Below are positions 21,281-29,841 of a stretch of 48,101 bases of DNA, piece after piece. Position 1 is the stretch's first letter. Every line of letters starts with the position of its first letter. The DNA is taken from the IMG/VR virus record IMGVR_UViG_3300045918_000141, positions 1 to 48,101 of that record. One strand, 5' to 3'. The notes beneath the pieces were generated by a model. The model had not been told where the DNA came from. It made no database searches and saw only the letters and a program-made list of their open reading frames with translations. A program made the position numbers and the translations under genes. The stretch comes from a virus.

Positions 21281-21610
21281 CTACGCCTTAGGTGAATTAA
21301 CGTACTTAGCCGCCAGCCAAGTATTAGCAAACTTGGCTAAACCTAGAATACCGCTCACCGCTATGGCGTCTTCCCAGTTAGCTTTGTCAAGATATATCAA
21401 GTTACAGAACCAGTACGCCACAAGCAGAAGGGCTAGTAACACCCCTACCTTCTCTAGTGAGCCTTTACCTGTTTCTTTATCCTGTATAAGATCGTAGATA
21501 GAAAAGGGGGTACTAGAGGGTGCAGCCAGGTGGGCGCTTATAAGTAAAGTCAATACAGTAATTAGTATTATTAGAAAAGGGGTGTAGGGTAATACGAAAG
21601 ATAGGTCCAT
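21281..21610 (-). CDS. Membrane protein, possible holin or antiholin
   Basis: 109 aa with two clear membrane helices (about 10-30 and 52-70) separated by a polar loop (SIYDLIQDKETGKGS). It starts directly at the stop of the endolysin gene. No family is recognised. Confidence 0.55.
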   Translation of the reverse strand: MDLSFVLPYTPFLIILITVLTLLISAHLAAPSSTPFSIYDLIQDKETGKGSLEKVGVLLALLLVAYWFCNLIYLDKANWEDAIAVSGILGLAKFANTWLAAKYVNSPKA

Positions 21611-22165
21611 TTAAGCCACCATTGTAGTTTTATTTAAAAGTGAGCCTGCATCAGCAAACATTAGGCCACTTGGGATTTTGTTGTTTCTTAGGGCTGCTAT
21701 AGTCCAGCCCATGCGGTCTTGGTAGTGAGGCTTATCAGAGATACTAGAGAAGTTACCACCCCATTCCAATCCACACTCGTCAGCTAGTGAACCTATCTGG
21801 TCCCAGTCTGTAATACCGTCGTTGTTAGTATCAGCGTGTGGATCAAATATACATGTTTTACCATCTGAATTTATAATAACTATGTCAAAGGCTAATCCAT
21901 AACCGTGGAAGGATAGAGTAGCGTCCTTAGCCTTAGTTACAATGATGTTCTCTTTTTCCGTAATGTAATACAGCCCAGCTTTCTTCATAGCAGCATTAAC
22001 GTCAGGCAAAGGTAGACGACCCTTACACCAGTAAGCGTACTGCTCTTCATCTGTACGTAGGGCTTGGGTAAGTTTGATACGAATACCAAACCGTTCCATT
22101 GCCAAGTACTCCAGTTTTTGGTACTTAGCTTTTAAAGAGGGGTGAAGAGTGTCTATCCTAGGCAT
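21611..22165 (-). CDS. Endolysin, M15-family L-alanyl-D-glutamate endopeptidase
   Basis: 184 aa. Zinc ligands are visible in the M15 order: H87 and D94 in SFHGYGLAFD, and H147 in KPHYQ. It resembles the phage T5 type endolysin. Between them lies an EF-hand-like loop, DTNNDGITDWD (from D112), so Ca2+ control is possible, as known for the T5 enzyme. It has no signal peptide, so it needs a holin. The start has AGGAG at good spacing. Confidence 0.88.
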   Translation of the reverse strand: MPRIDTLHPSLKAKYQKLEYLAMERFGIRIKLTQALRTDEEQYAYWCKGRLPLPDVNAAMKKAGLYYITEKENIIVTKAKDATLSFHGYGLAFDIVIINSDGKTCIFDPHADTNNDGITDWDQIGSLADECGLEWGGNFSSISDKPHYQDRMGWTIAALRNNKIPSGLMFADAGSLLNKTTMVA

Positions 22166-22258
22166 TACTAAAATCTCCTATATAAGTATAACAGTAAGAC
22201 AAGAACTATTATGCACGCTATTATGTAAGAGTTTAAACTCATTCTGACTACCTATAAA

Positions 22259-22306
22259 TCATTATACGTATGGGCCCTTTAATACTCGGGCCTATATGTA
22301 TAATAG
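22259..22306 (-). other. Long imperfect hairpin between the 57-aa gene and the endolysin
   Basis: ATTATACGTAT pairs with ATATGTATAAT (11 bp, one G-U) and encloses GGCCC / GGGCC around a 10-base loop. It lies 4 bases beyond the stop of the 57-aa gene, read on the minus strand. No U-tract follows, so RNA processing or partial termination before the lysis genes is more likely than a full terminator. Confidence 0.5.
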
Positions 22307-22309
22307 TTA

Positions 22310-22483
22310 CTATGGAGCAGTTACAGTAGGTTCGGTATTTGGGATAGAGAGTTGTTTTTGTAGACTCTCAATAGTAGCGTTAGCCTTAGTCACTTGTAGG
22401 GACAGGTTAACAGTACGTTGAACCAACAGATTGATAGTGTTTTGCATTTCGTTTAGCATCGAGTTAACTTCATTTTCATCCAT
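22310..22483 (-). CDS. Short coiled-coil protein, 57 aa
   Basis: A complete frame from ATG (22483) to TAG (22310) with AAAGGAA at good spacing. It is almost wholly helical with heptad-like spacing (VNSMLNEMQNTINLLVQRTV, then ATIESLQKQL) and a short Thr/Pro tail. No family is recognised. It sits at the top of the lysis cassette; a trimeric coiled coil or chaperone-like part is possible. Confidence 0.65.
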   Translation of the reverse strand: MDENEVNSMLNEMQNTINLLVQRTVNLSLQVTKANATIESLQKQLSIPNTEPTVTAP

Positions 22484-22556
22484 TTTAATTTCCTTTTAAT
22501 TATGTATTAACCTGAATGAGTTCAGGTAACATATATTATACTACAAAATTTTTAAA

Positions 22557-22904
22557 TTATCTATCCATATGTCTAGGGTCGAATGGTAGTAGGTACATGT
22601 GCGCAAAAGACCTGGCAAACCTATGTCTCCATCCACCATCAAAGTCCCAATAGTGTCTCTTAATCCTGGAAGTAGTGAGGGTTTCTTCAGGTACCTCTAG
22701 TAGTAACACAGTCATAACTAAAATATTAAGCAGTATGTCAAAGATAAGACCTATATAGAGCATCTGGTACCCTATAGCTTTAGTTGACCAATGGAGTGTG
22801 TCCCACTCAGTAGGACGATCTTTAATAATTTTAAAGTGCATTACACCTACATAAAAAGTAGCAGTAGTAAAGAAAATTAAATAGGCTATAAGTAGACTTA
22901 TCAT
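22557..22904 (-). CDS. Membrane protein with a conserved-looking polar C-terminus
   Basis: 115 aa with two membrane helices (about 2-22 and 45-68), then a polar tail with WDFDGGWRHRFARSFAHMYLLPFDPRHMDR. A tail of this kind seems likely to face the cytoplasm. No known family. It lies between the fibre-assembly gene and the lysis genes. Confidence 0.6.
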   Translation of the reverse strand: MISLLIAYLIFFTTATFYVGVMHFKIIKDRPTEWDTLHWSTKAIGYQMLYIGLIFDILLNILVMTVLLLEVPEETLTTSRIKRHYWDFDGGWRHRFARSFAHMYLLPFDPRHMDR

Positions 22905-22908
22905 ATGT

Positions 22909-23394
22909 TTAGTAAATTATAAGGTTGACTTCTGACTCTGTGGTGGCATTATCTACAGCAACCATTGCTAATTGCTTACGGGCAAAGGAGGTTTGAAAGG
23001 CTGACGCTACTGTTAGTATTACCACTTGGGCATCTACTAAAGATAATATCCGTGCGTTATTACTACAATCGAAGAAAGTGACCTTAACGGCCCCCCCAGC
23101 TTCTGATAGTCTCCTAGCGGCATCTAGCTTTATTGCTGAGTCGAAACCACCTTGATACGCTACGGAGTTCACTGTCACAGGAGACTCTGAATCTAATACA
23201 TACGCCGCACGTATTTCTATGCGTTTAGCCTCCTTAGCGTTAGACAGAGTTTCATCAGTAGTGAACTCAGGTTCTGGAACATTCCCTAATGCTACCCATT
23301 CTAAATACTCCCTATAATCAAGGTTACCTTCAACCATAGGTATACATAAGTTGTCTGATAGACGTACTACACACCCATTTCCTAATTTATACAT
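22909..23394 (-). CDS. DUF4376-like tail-fibre assembly protein
   Basis: 161 aa. The C-terminal half (KRIEIRAAYVLDSESPVTVNSVAYQGGFDSAIKLDAARRLSEAGG...) matches the DUF4376 pattern found in fibre-assembly proteins. The N-terminal YREYLEWVALGNVPEPE is typical of proteins that sit downstream of fibre genes. It directly follows the 1334-aa fibre gene and probably helps that fibre fold or trimerise. Confidence 0.7.
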   Translation of the reverse strand: MYKLGNGCVVRLSDNLCIPMVEGNLDYREYLEWVALGNVPEPEFTTDETLSNAKEAKRIEIRAAYVLDSESPVTVNSVAYQGGFDSAIKLDAARRLSEAGGAVKVTFFDCSNNARILSLVDAQVVILTVASAFQTSFARKQLAMVAVDNATTESEVNLIIY

Positions 23395-23415
23395 TTTAGT
23401 TAGTTCCTATTTAGC

Positions 23416-26400
23416 CTACAGTTCAGAAGAGCATGATATAAAAGCTGCAGCGTCGGCGTTGGCTTGTAGTAGTAACGAGGCTCCTGCTGCTACAAAGGTA
23501 TTTGTTGCTGTTACTTGGACAGCATAGGTTTGTGGACCTGTGTACACCGCATTACCAGCTATTACTACCACTTCATTAGCGCCCCCTATTACCTTGAAGC
23601 TTCCAGATGTAATAATAGATGGTGTTATTCTCATACGTACAGGTAGCTGACCTATACCATAGCCATAAGTAGAGCTCATTGTTGTTACATTGCAGAATCC
23701 GGCACTAGAAACTCCGGCTACTAATTTGGTGTAGTACCTTTGGCATAACAGTAACTCAGTACCGTAAGGACGTAGCTCAAAAGGAGTTCTGAGTGTCCCT
23801 ACCTCCAGGCTTGCATTACCAAAAAGTATGTTAGTACCTGCAGGACCAGCAATAGATGCTACCTCTAAAGTAAATTGAATACCATATGTTATGCTAATCC
23901 CTGCCGCAACAGTATTGGCATTTATCGTTACGTCAGTATACACTCCACTAGGTACACTGACGTAAGACCCTACGGCAAAAGTGATAGGAGCACTATACGA
24001 ATCTACTCCTAGATCAGCATACTTTAGTGTAATTCTCATGTTAACTGCAGCACCAGAGTTCTGGTATACTCTAATACCGCCTATGATGTCAGTGTTCATC
24101 ATATCCAATATATTCACAGCCTCTATTCTCTGTTCTAGGTATATGGCGGTACCACCAAAAGTTCCTATCATCTGTAACTGGTATCCGGATGATGAGTTAC
24201 CCGGACTTGTAACCGTAGTACAGTTTACAGTAGGAGCTGTTCCTCCTACGTAATTAGCCCTCCACCTGTCTACTATGTAAGTTGATGAGGGTGGTAGAGA
24301 AGTTGACTGAACCCTTTGTTGAACATTAAAGCCGCCGTTAATAATTTTGTTCCTAAACCCGAATAACTGAGATCCTATAACTGCCTGTGTACTCGTTGTA
24401 GCTGCATGAGGACTAACATGACCTCCTACGGTTACGCCAAGAGAATTTATAGTTACTACACTGGTGTTATTCGTGCCGAACGTGTGGTCCCCACCAAGAG
24501 GCACATTATAGAACCACCTTAATGTAGTACCGCTACCACCTATCCAAGATTCATTTGCGTTACCGTTGGTGGCACCACTTATCTTCAATGGCCCACCAAT
24601 AACTACTGGGCCGGATAAGTTCCACTTAACATTATCGTGTTGTGCCCTTATCACTCCGGCACCATCGGCTATAATTATATTATTAGAAAGAGCCGCAGCT
24701 ACGTATACTTGGCAGCCGATAATAGTATTGTTAGAACCATAAGTAATCCCTCTACCATTGTTATAACCAATAATGGTATTATATGTCCCGTATGTGACAT
24801 CCGCCCCTGAGTAAGCTCCTGTAATAGTATTGCCAAATCCAGTATTAATACTATTACCTGCGAAATACCCTAAGGCGGTGTTCTGATATCCTGAAGTATT
24901 AACTGGCCCAGTCTCTGCACCAATAAAGGTGTTTTCATACCCCGCGGTGGTTATTTGTCCTGAAAGTGAGCCTACAAAAGTATTCCTATACCCAATAGTA
25001 GTGTTAACCCCAGTGTCTTTACCTAAAAATGTGTTATAAGAACCCGAGTATACAACCCCGGGGTCATATGCAACAAGCTGTCCACCTCCGCCTATAAAGG
25101 TGTTCTTACCATCTGTAGATGTAGCGAACTTAGTAGATAAAAATGTACTTTGAGACTCACCAAATGATACTTGCCCAGTTACAGCCAATCCTGTATCAGA
25201 GACTACTGCCCTATTAGTGCCGGCTATCCCACCAGTTCTAAAAGAGATTGATTTTGCTCCGTCTACGGAAATAACACCGCCTATAGTATCAGTAAAGACA
25301 TTAGTGGTGGTAACACCGGCGTAAGTTGAGGAGAATTTAGAGGCGTTGCCACTTAGGGTCACCGATCCAGTTGCGTCCATTGCCCCAGTTACTGATACGC
25401 CAGTAGTGGAAGCTACTAGACGGGTAGTCCCATTAGCTTGTAGATTAGTTGATGTTGATCCATTAATGTATGTAATGGTTGGGGAAGAGGCAATGGCATA
25501 GTCAGCGGAGTTATTTACATTGGCCGCATTATATATAGCTGCAGTTCCTCCTGTAGTATAGTTGGATATCCTAAGTCCTAGCTGAGTACCACCACTAGTA
25601 TTGAAGACTGCATTTCCAGTAGTACTACTAACCCCTGCTATTGCTACACCAGTAGAGGACACTATAACAGTGTTTGCCGTTGCGTTAGTTATCTTCAGTG
25701 CGTTATACGCACTTACACCACCTACGTTCAAGCCGCTAACGTCTGCGGTGACACTCCCTGAAGCTGTACCATTAGTCTTAAAAACTATGTCTGCGCCGGT
25801 AACTTTATCCAGTACTAAAACATTTCCTGCCGAAGAACCTATGTTTAAGGTTGTTGTAGCTGTAGCTGAGATAGAACCGGCCACTGCTACACTAGAGGCA
25901 GATACCCCGCCAGCGACTTGTAGTATGCTTACTCCTGAGTCTGTAGTGGAACCTATTAGTAATTTTCCAGCTATGTGATTAGGAGCGCCTCCATCCATAT
26001 ATAGGTTCCAGCGGGTTTTGCCAGATACAGGACTGAGAAGTCCACGGAATCCATACGCATTAGCTATTAAAGTGCTAGATGAATCAGAGGCCGAAAAATT
26101 ATGGAAGACTGTTATCCCAGTAGGTGTACCTAGTAAGGTGGGTGGAGCTGAAGCATAGTTATTAACTACAGTTACCGTTCCAGAGGTTACTCCTGCACCA
26201 AATATCATTGAAGCATAATTAACATGCACACCTACTGGGGCATTGTTATTGTTAATAGATGGAGTATTGTATAAACTAAATAAGGTAGACCCTACTACAG
26301 AAGGGGTAAAAGATGATGATATAGAAGTGCCAGCCAAACTGGAAGTAGCATTACCACCAGTCATCTGTGTACCTAACGAGGAACCATATATGATGGAACT

Positions 26401-27420
26401 ATTCGTGGTGTTTTGCCCAAGTATACTAACCTGTGACTGACTAGTACTATTAGTCTGTGAGAACACGGTTCCCCCATTTCCAGTAATTTGGAATGGAGTT
26501 GTACCGTTATACAGGAATCTTAAAGATCCAGCCTGATTATTAACTTGCCAACTAGTATTCCCTAGGGACTTTAATGTTAGTTTACCCCCATCAGTAAGAC
26601 CATTATCTAGTAGTACTCCAGTGGACGTAGTATCAGAGGTGAACGTTTTCACCCCAACAATATTTTGATCCGTTATAAGTGTAACATAGTTATCCCCTAG
26701 AGCTGAAATAGAGGACACTGTACTTTGGTAAACCTCGAACTGATCGCCTACAGTAGGTGCTACTGAAGTATTAGTAGCCCAAGTGAAGCTATTACCAGTA
26801 CGAGTATACAGTTTACGAACTGTACCGGCTATAACACCTGTGGTGAATTGAATTAGGTACTTACCAGGTACTACTGATCCAATCTCTGAAGTAGGAGTTA
26901 TACTGGAGGTAATAGAAGATAACGTAGAAGATGCTACTACACCAGAAAAAGCAGTTTTAGTATAGTTAGTAAACTTCCAGGTTAGGGAAGTAGCCTTAAG
27001 AGCTACTGTAAGGTTATTACCATCATCTACGGTAGAACAAATGTATGAACTGCTATTTGATGTTGTTGGGCTAGTAAGTAAGTCAACAGAGTTTAGGTTA
27101 TATAGAACTCCATCATTTTTTAAAAATGACCCCAGAGTTGAGGAGGTTACCCTTACGCCTATGAAGGTACCAGCAGGGAAGCTGGACGCAACCGTACCTT
27201 CCATAGCCCTTATTACTGTTAAAACATTACCTAGTCTATTCGAACACTCTAGTATCTCTACGCTAGTACCCGTATCTAGGGTTACTAAAAAATATTGCCC
27301 TGCTGAAGGGGAGGGGAAGCTACTTGCGTCTAGCAGAGTTATACTGGTATCTAGGGGCGTTATAGGCTGTGATATCGTAGTCTTAGCGTTATTTGCAAAA
27401 AGCTGTTGTCTTAAAGTCAT
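23416..27420 (-). CDS. Large tail fibre, 1334 aa
   Basis: The N-terminal ~250 residues are nearly the same as in the 1016-aa fibre (both start MTxRQQLFANNAKTT), probably the baseplate-docking part. The middle is a long beta-rich shaft with repeated T/S/G-V-A motifs. At about residues 775-900 there are YadA-head-like repeats (NTFIGxxTGxxxxxGYxNT). From about residue 1023 the KIINGGFNVQQR...YIVDRWRA segment marks a receptor-binding type terminal domain, often linked to sugar binding. GAAGG precedes the start. It is followed by a DUF4376 chaperone candidate. Confidence 0.88.
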   Translation of the reverse strand: MTLRQQLFANNAKTTISQPITPLDTSITLLDASSFPSPSAGQYFLVTLDTGTSVEILECSNRLGNVLTVIRAMEGTVASSFPAGTFIGVRVTSSTLGSFLKNDGVLYNLNSVDLLTSPTTSNSSSYICSTVDDGNNLTVALKATSLTWKFTNYTKTAFSGVVASSTLSSITSSITPTSEIGSVVPGKYLIQFTTGVIAGTVRKLYTRTGNSFTWATNTSVAPTVGDQFEVYQSTVSSISALGDNYVTLITDQNIVGVKTFTSDTTSTGVLLDNGLTDGGKLTLKSLGNTSWQVNNQAGSLRFLYNGTTPFQITGNGGTVFSQTNSTSQSQVSILGQNTTNSSIIYGSSLGTQMTGGNATSSLAGTSISSSFTPSVVGSTLFSLYNTPSINNNNAPVGVHVNYASMIFGAGVTSGTVTVVNNYASAPPTLLGTPTGITVFHNFSASDSSSTLIANAYGFRGLLSPVSGKTRWNLYMDGGAPNHIAGKLLIGSTTDSGVSILQVAGGVSASSVAVAGSISATATTTLNIGSSAGNVLVLDKVTGADIVFKTNGTASGSVTADVSGLNVGGVSAYNALKITNATANTVIVSSTGVAIAGVSSTTGNAVFNTSGGTQLGLRISNYTTGGTAAIYNAANVNNSADYAIASSPTITYINGSTSTNLQANGTTRLVASTTGVSVTGAMDATGSVTLSGNASKFSSTYAGVTTTNVFTDTIGGVISVDGAKSISFRTGGIAGTNRAVVSDTGLAVTGQVSFGESQSTFLSTKFATSTDGKNTFIGGGGQLVAYDPGVVYSGSYNTFLGKDTGVNTTIGYRNTFVGSLSGQITTAGYENTFIGAETGPVNTSGYQNTALGYFAGNSINTGFGNTITGAYSGADVTYGTYNTIIGYNNGRGITYGSNNTIIGCQVYVAAALSNNIIIADGAGVIRAQHDNVKWNLSGPVVIGGPLKISGATNGNANESWIGGSGTTLRWFYNVPLGGDHTFGTNNTSVVTINSLGVTVGGHVSPHAATTSTQAVIGSQLFGFRNKIINGGFNVQQRVQSTSLPPSSTYIVDRWRANYVGGTAPTVNCTTVTSPGNSSSGYQLQMIGTFGGTAIYLEQRIEAVNILDMMNTDIIGGIRVYQNSGAAVNMRITLKYADLGVDSYSAPITFAVGSYVSVPSGVYTDVTINANTVAAGISITYGIQFTLEVASIAGPAGTNILFGNASLEVGTLRTPFELRPYGTELLLCQRYYTKLVAGVSSAGFCNVTTMSSTYGYGIGQLPVRMRITPSIITSGSFKVIGGANEVVVIAGNAVYTGPQTYAVQVTATNTFVAAGASLLLQANADAAAFISCSSEL

Positions 27421-27598
27421 GTTTAAACCTTCGGTCTATAGACCAGTGTACCTACGATAGTCTTTTAGTTTGTTTCAATAAGTAGTATTAATGATACTAC
27501 GTTAAACCTAGTAGTATTTTAACAGTATTATTTACTATATATTAGTCAGGAACCACTATAAAGAATGTGGTTGATTGGTAAGACTATACTGTATAGCT
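27421..27598 (-). promoter_or_regulatory. 178-base leader of the 1334-aa fibre gene
   Basis: No gene. On the minus strand it holds AACCAC / GTGGTT (27551-27572), the possible end of the previous unit, then an AT-rich stretch. It also has GTAGTAT / ATACTAC (27482-27500) and GGTC-TATA-GACC (27433-27444) close to the ribosome-binding site. A minus-strand promoter is likely, but I can define no consensus. Confidence 0.4.
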
Positions 27599-27826
27599 TT
27601 ATAACAAGAACTTTACACAGGATCCTACTGCCGCCCCCACTGCTGTAGCAATTGCATCCCATTTGTCTACAGTATGTCCTGGTACAAAACGGTCATACAC
27701 TACTTCCTTTAAAATTCCTATAATTGATGAGACGATAAATCCTACTAGTGGCCCATATACTATGGACACGGTTATTGCTATTGAGTACCCACCAAAAAGG
27801 TGGAGCTGTTTATCTACTGGTATCAT
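27599..27826 (-). CDS. Small membrane protein, YfiM/DUF2279-like pattern
   Basis: 75 aa. The pattern DKQLHLFGGYSIA...GxxKEVVYDRF...DKWDAIATAVGAAVG resembles the small YfiM/DUF2279-type membrane proteins (K-x-x-H, then G-x-x-KE, then D). It has two or three short hydrophobic segments. Start at AAAGGATA. The role in a phage is unknown; an accessory in lysis or assembly is possible. Confidence 0.6.
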   Translation of the reverse strand: MIPVDKQLHLFGGYSIAITVSIVYGPLVGFIVSSIIGILKEVVYDRFVPGHTVDKWDAIATAVGAAVGSCVKFLL

Positions 27827-27837
27827 TTAGTTATCCT

Positions 27838-28368
27838 TTACCAAACTACTGCTTCTACTTCAGCAACTGTCGTTGCATTTCGTATTGATTCTTTACGTGC
27901 TTGCCTGCGACTAAATAAAGGCTGCCCACGCATCAGTATTGCTAGGCGTAATTCAGCAAACTGTGCGTTAGTAAGTGGTACCTCAACATTGGAGATATCA
28001 TACCAGCCAATACCGGCATTATTTGGAAGTGCTGAAGATACTTGAGCCATTAGTGTCACAGAATCAGCATCTGCTTGATATATATGGTCTGTATATTGTA
28101 TAGGGGCCTCATTAAAAGCTTTATAAATACTCTCTATCAAAGCTATTCGTTCAGTTATAGCCTCCCCCAGTGGTTTTAGATATTGTTTTACATCCCCAAA
28201 TTCCCCAGATATAGCCCTAGCGTATAGGTCTCTCCCATGCTCTTCTACGTCATCCGGGCTGGCAGCAAATGGTAGCCACCCTAATTCAGGATGGTTTATT
28301 TCTAAATGTATCATACCGCCCTGAACATAGGAAGGGGATCTGGCTTCTAGTATTATTAGTTTACTCAT
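27838..28368 (-). CDS. DUF4376-like tail-fibre assembly protein, second copy
   Basis: 176 aa. The C-terminal 110 residues (YQADADSVTLMAQVSSAL...WYDISNVEVPLTNAQFAELRLAIL) are a clearer DUF4376 match than the other copy. It follows the 477-aa tail protein gene directly, so each set of fibre genes has its own chaperone candidate. Confidence 0.75.
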   Translation of the reverse strand: MSKLIILEARSPSYVQGGMIHLEINHPELGWLPFAASPDDVEEHGRDLYARAISGEFGDVKQYLKPLGEAITERIALIESIYKAFNEAPIQYTDHIYQADADSVTLMAQVSSALPNNAGIGWYDISNVEVPLTNAQFAELRLAILMRGQPLFSRRQARKESIRNATTVAEVEAVVW

Positions 28369-28381
28369 TGTTTAGTCCTAG

Positions 28382-29815
28382 TTAAGCAGTTCTTTGAAAT
28401 AATCCTATGGGGAGGACGACAGTAGTGTTTGGGCCTATATTCTTCCAAGTACCAGTTTGTAAACCTATTGTATTAGACGCATTGGTAGTAATACCCCATG
28501 CAGTAAATGAAGCCGTACTACCCCCAGATGCAATAGCAACCCCCACCTGTCCGCCTATACATATTGACCCTACTACTAAAGGAGAAAACATCTTAGAGCC
28601 TGTTGTAGTACATACTTTAGAATAAGTAGGCTGTAAGTTTTGGAAGGCAGTTGGTTCAAAAATTATTCTCCAACCTTTTTTATATAAAGCTGATGTCGCA
28701 TATCCCGTTTGGAACTCCGTTACAAACACTTGCGGGTAGTTCCATGATTGAGCTAGCTCACCTATATACACTATAGGGCTTCCGGTAGCGGTATCTGTAC
28801 CATACCTAATAATGTAACTTAGAGGTGTATCCGAATCTCCTAGAATATAGACGGTAGGGTTAACCCAAGTACCGATACTTAAATGGCTTGAGATATGTAC
28901 ATCTATTGACCACCCAAGGACATAGTTATACACTTTAACAACCATCTTGAGCATACTGGTGGAAGTTACCCCCGCAGTGGGGAGAATAATACCAATAGCA
29001 CCTACTACAGTAGAGGTAGTGGTAACGTAAGAGCCTCCTTTAGGACTGACAAATCTGCTCAGGTTAGTATCATAAGTCATACCCCTAAGCTCTATTTCTG
29101 TATTAGAGTGTTCTATACCTCCACCGTACGTTAGACCGAAATACTCAGTAGATGCAGTGTCACTACCGCCTCCAGGGGCTATGTATACGCCACTAGTGTT
29201 TTGCCACCCAGCGGTACCATGTCTAATCTCCCCGATTTGACTATTACCATTGTAGCCGCCGGATAATACAGACTTTGTAGCAATCCAAGGTATAAAATTT
29301 AAAACCCCATTAAGCGGCACTAAGGTAGCGGTGGAGTTATAAATAAGAGCTGCGTTACTTTGAGTTAGGGAGGCACCTAAAGAGGTAAATACTGAAGGTG
29401 CCATATTAACTGAAGAGGCAGCCACAGAAGTCAGCCCTGCACCATTACCTATAAATGAGGTAGCACTTACTGCACCAGTAACTTGTAATTTACCCGAGCC
29501 ATTATCTGTTGCAGAGCCTATAACTACATTACCTGAATATTGCCCTATCTTAACTACCCCCGAGTCTAATACCTCAATAGATGGTATACCGGATATGTCA
29601 TTTACTGAGAATATGGTTCCAGCTAGTGAGTTAGACACACTAAATAGCTGTCCAGCTGAACCCTCAAACGACAGAGTACCACTGTTAGTAGGGTACACGT
29701 TAAGTGAGATATTCTGTGCAGCCAGAGAGGCATCAGCACCAGAAAATACTATTACAGGGTCAGCAGCTACGCCTTTATTAGGGGTTATTTGTATGTTTTT
29801 ATCGGTGAGAGCCAT
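28382..29815 (-). CDS. Tail fibre or tailspike-like structural protein, 477 aa
   Basis: A Gly/Ser/Thr-rich beta protein. The N-terminal half has fibre-shaft phrases (SGKLQVTGAVSATSFIGNGAGLTSV) shared with the large fibres; the C-terminal half is a compact beta domain ending LPIGLFQRTA. There is no enzyme motif. AGGA precedes the start. Followed by a DUF4376 gene. Confidence 0.75.
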   Translation of the reverse strand: MALTDKNIQITPNKGVAADPVIVFSGADASLAAQNISLNVYPTNSGTLSFEGSAGQLFSVSNSLAGTIFSVNDISGIPSIEVLDSGVVKIGQYSGNVVIGSATDNGSGKLQVTGAVSATSFIGNGAGLTSVAASSVNMAPSVFTSLGASLTQSNAALIYNSTATLVPLNGVLNFIPWIATKSVLSGGYNGNSQIGEIRHGTAGWQNTSGVYIAPGGGSDTASTEYFGLTYGGGIEHSNTEIELRGMTYDTNLSRFVSPKGGSYVTTTSTVVGAIGIILPTAGVTSTSMLKMVVKVYNYVLGWSIDVHISSHLSIGTWVNPTVYILGDSDTPLSYIIRYGTDTATGSPIVYIGELAQSWNYPQVFVTEFQTGYATSALYKKGWRIIFEPTAFQNLQPTYSKVCTTTGSKMFSPLVVGSICIGGQVGVAIASGGSTASFTAWGITTNASNTIGLQTGTWKNIGPNTTVVLPIGLFQRTA

Positions 29816-29841
29816 TTTATCCTAACTTAATACTTATATAA

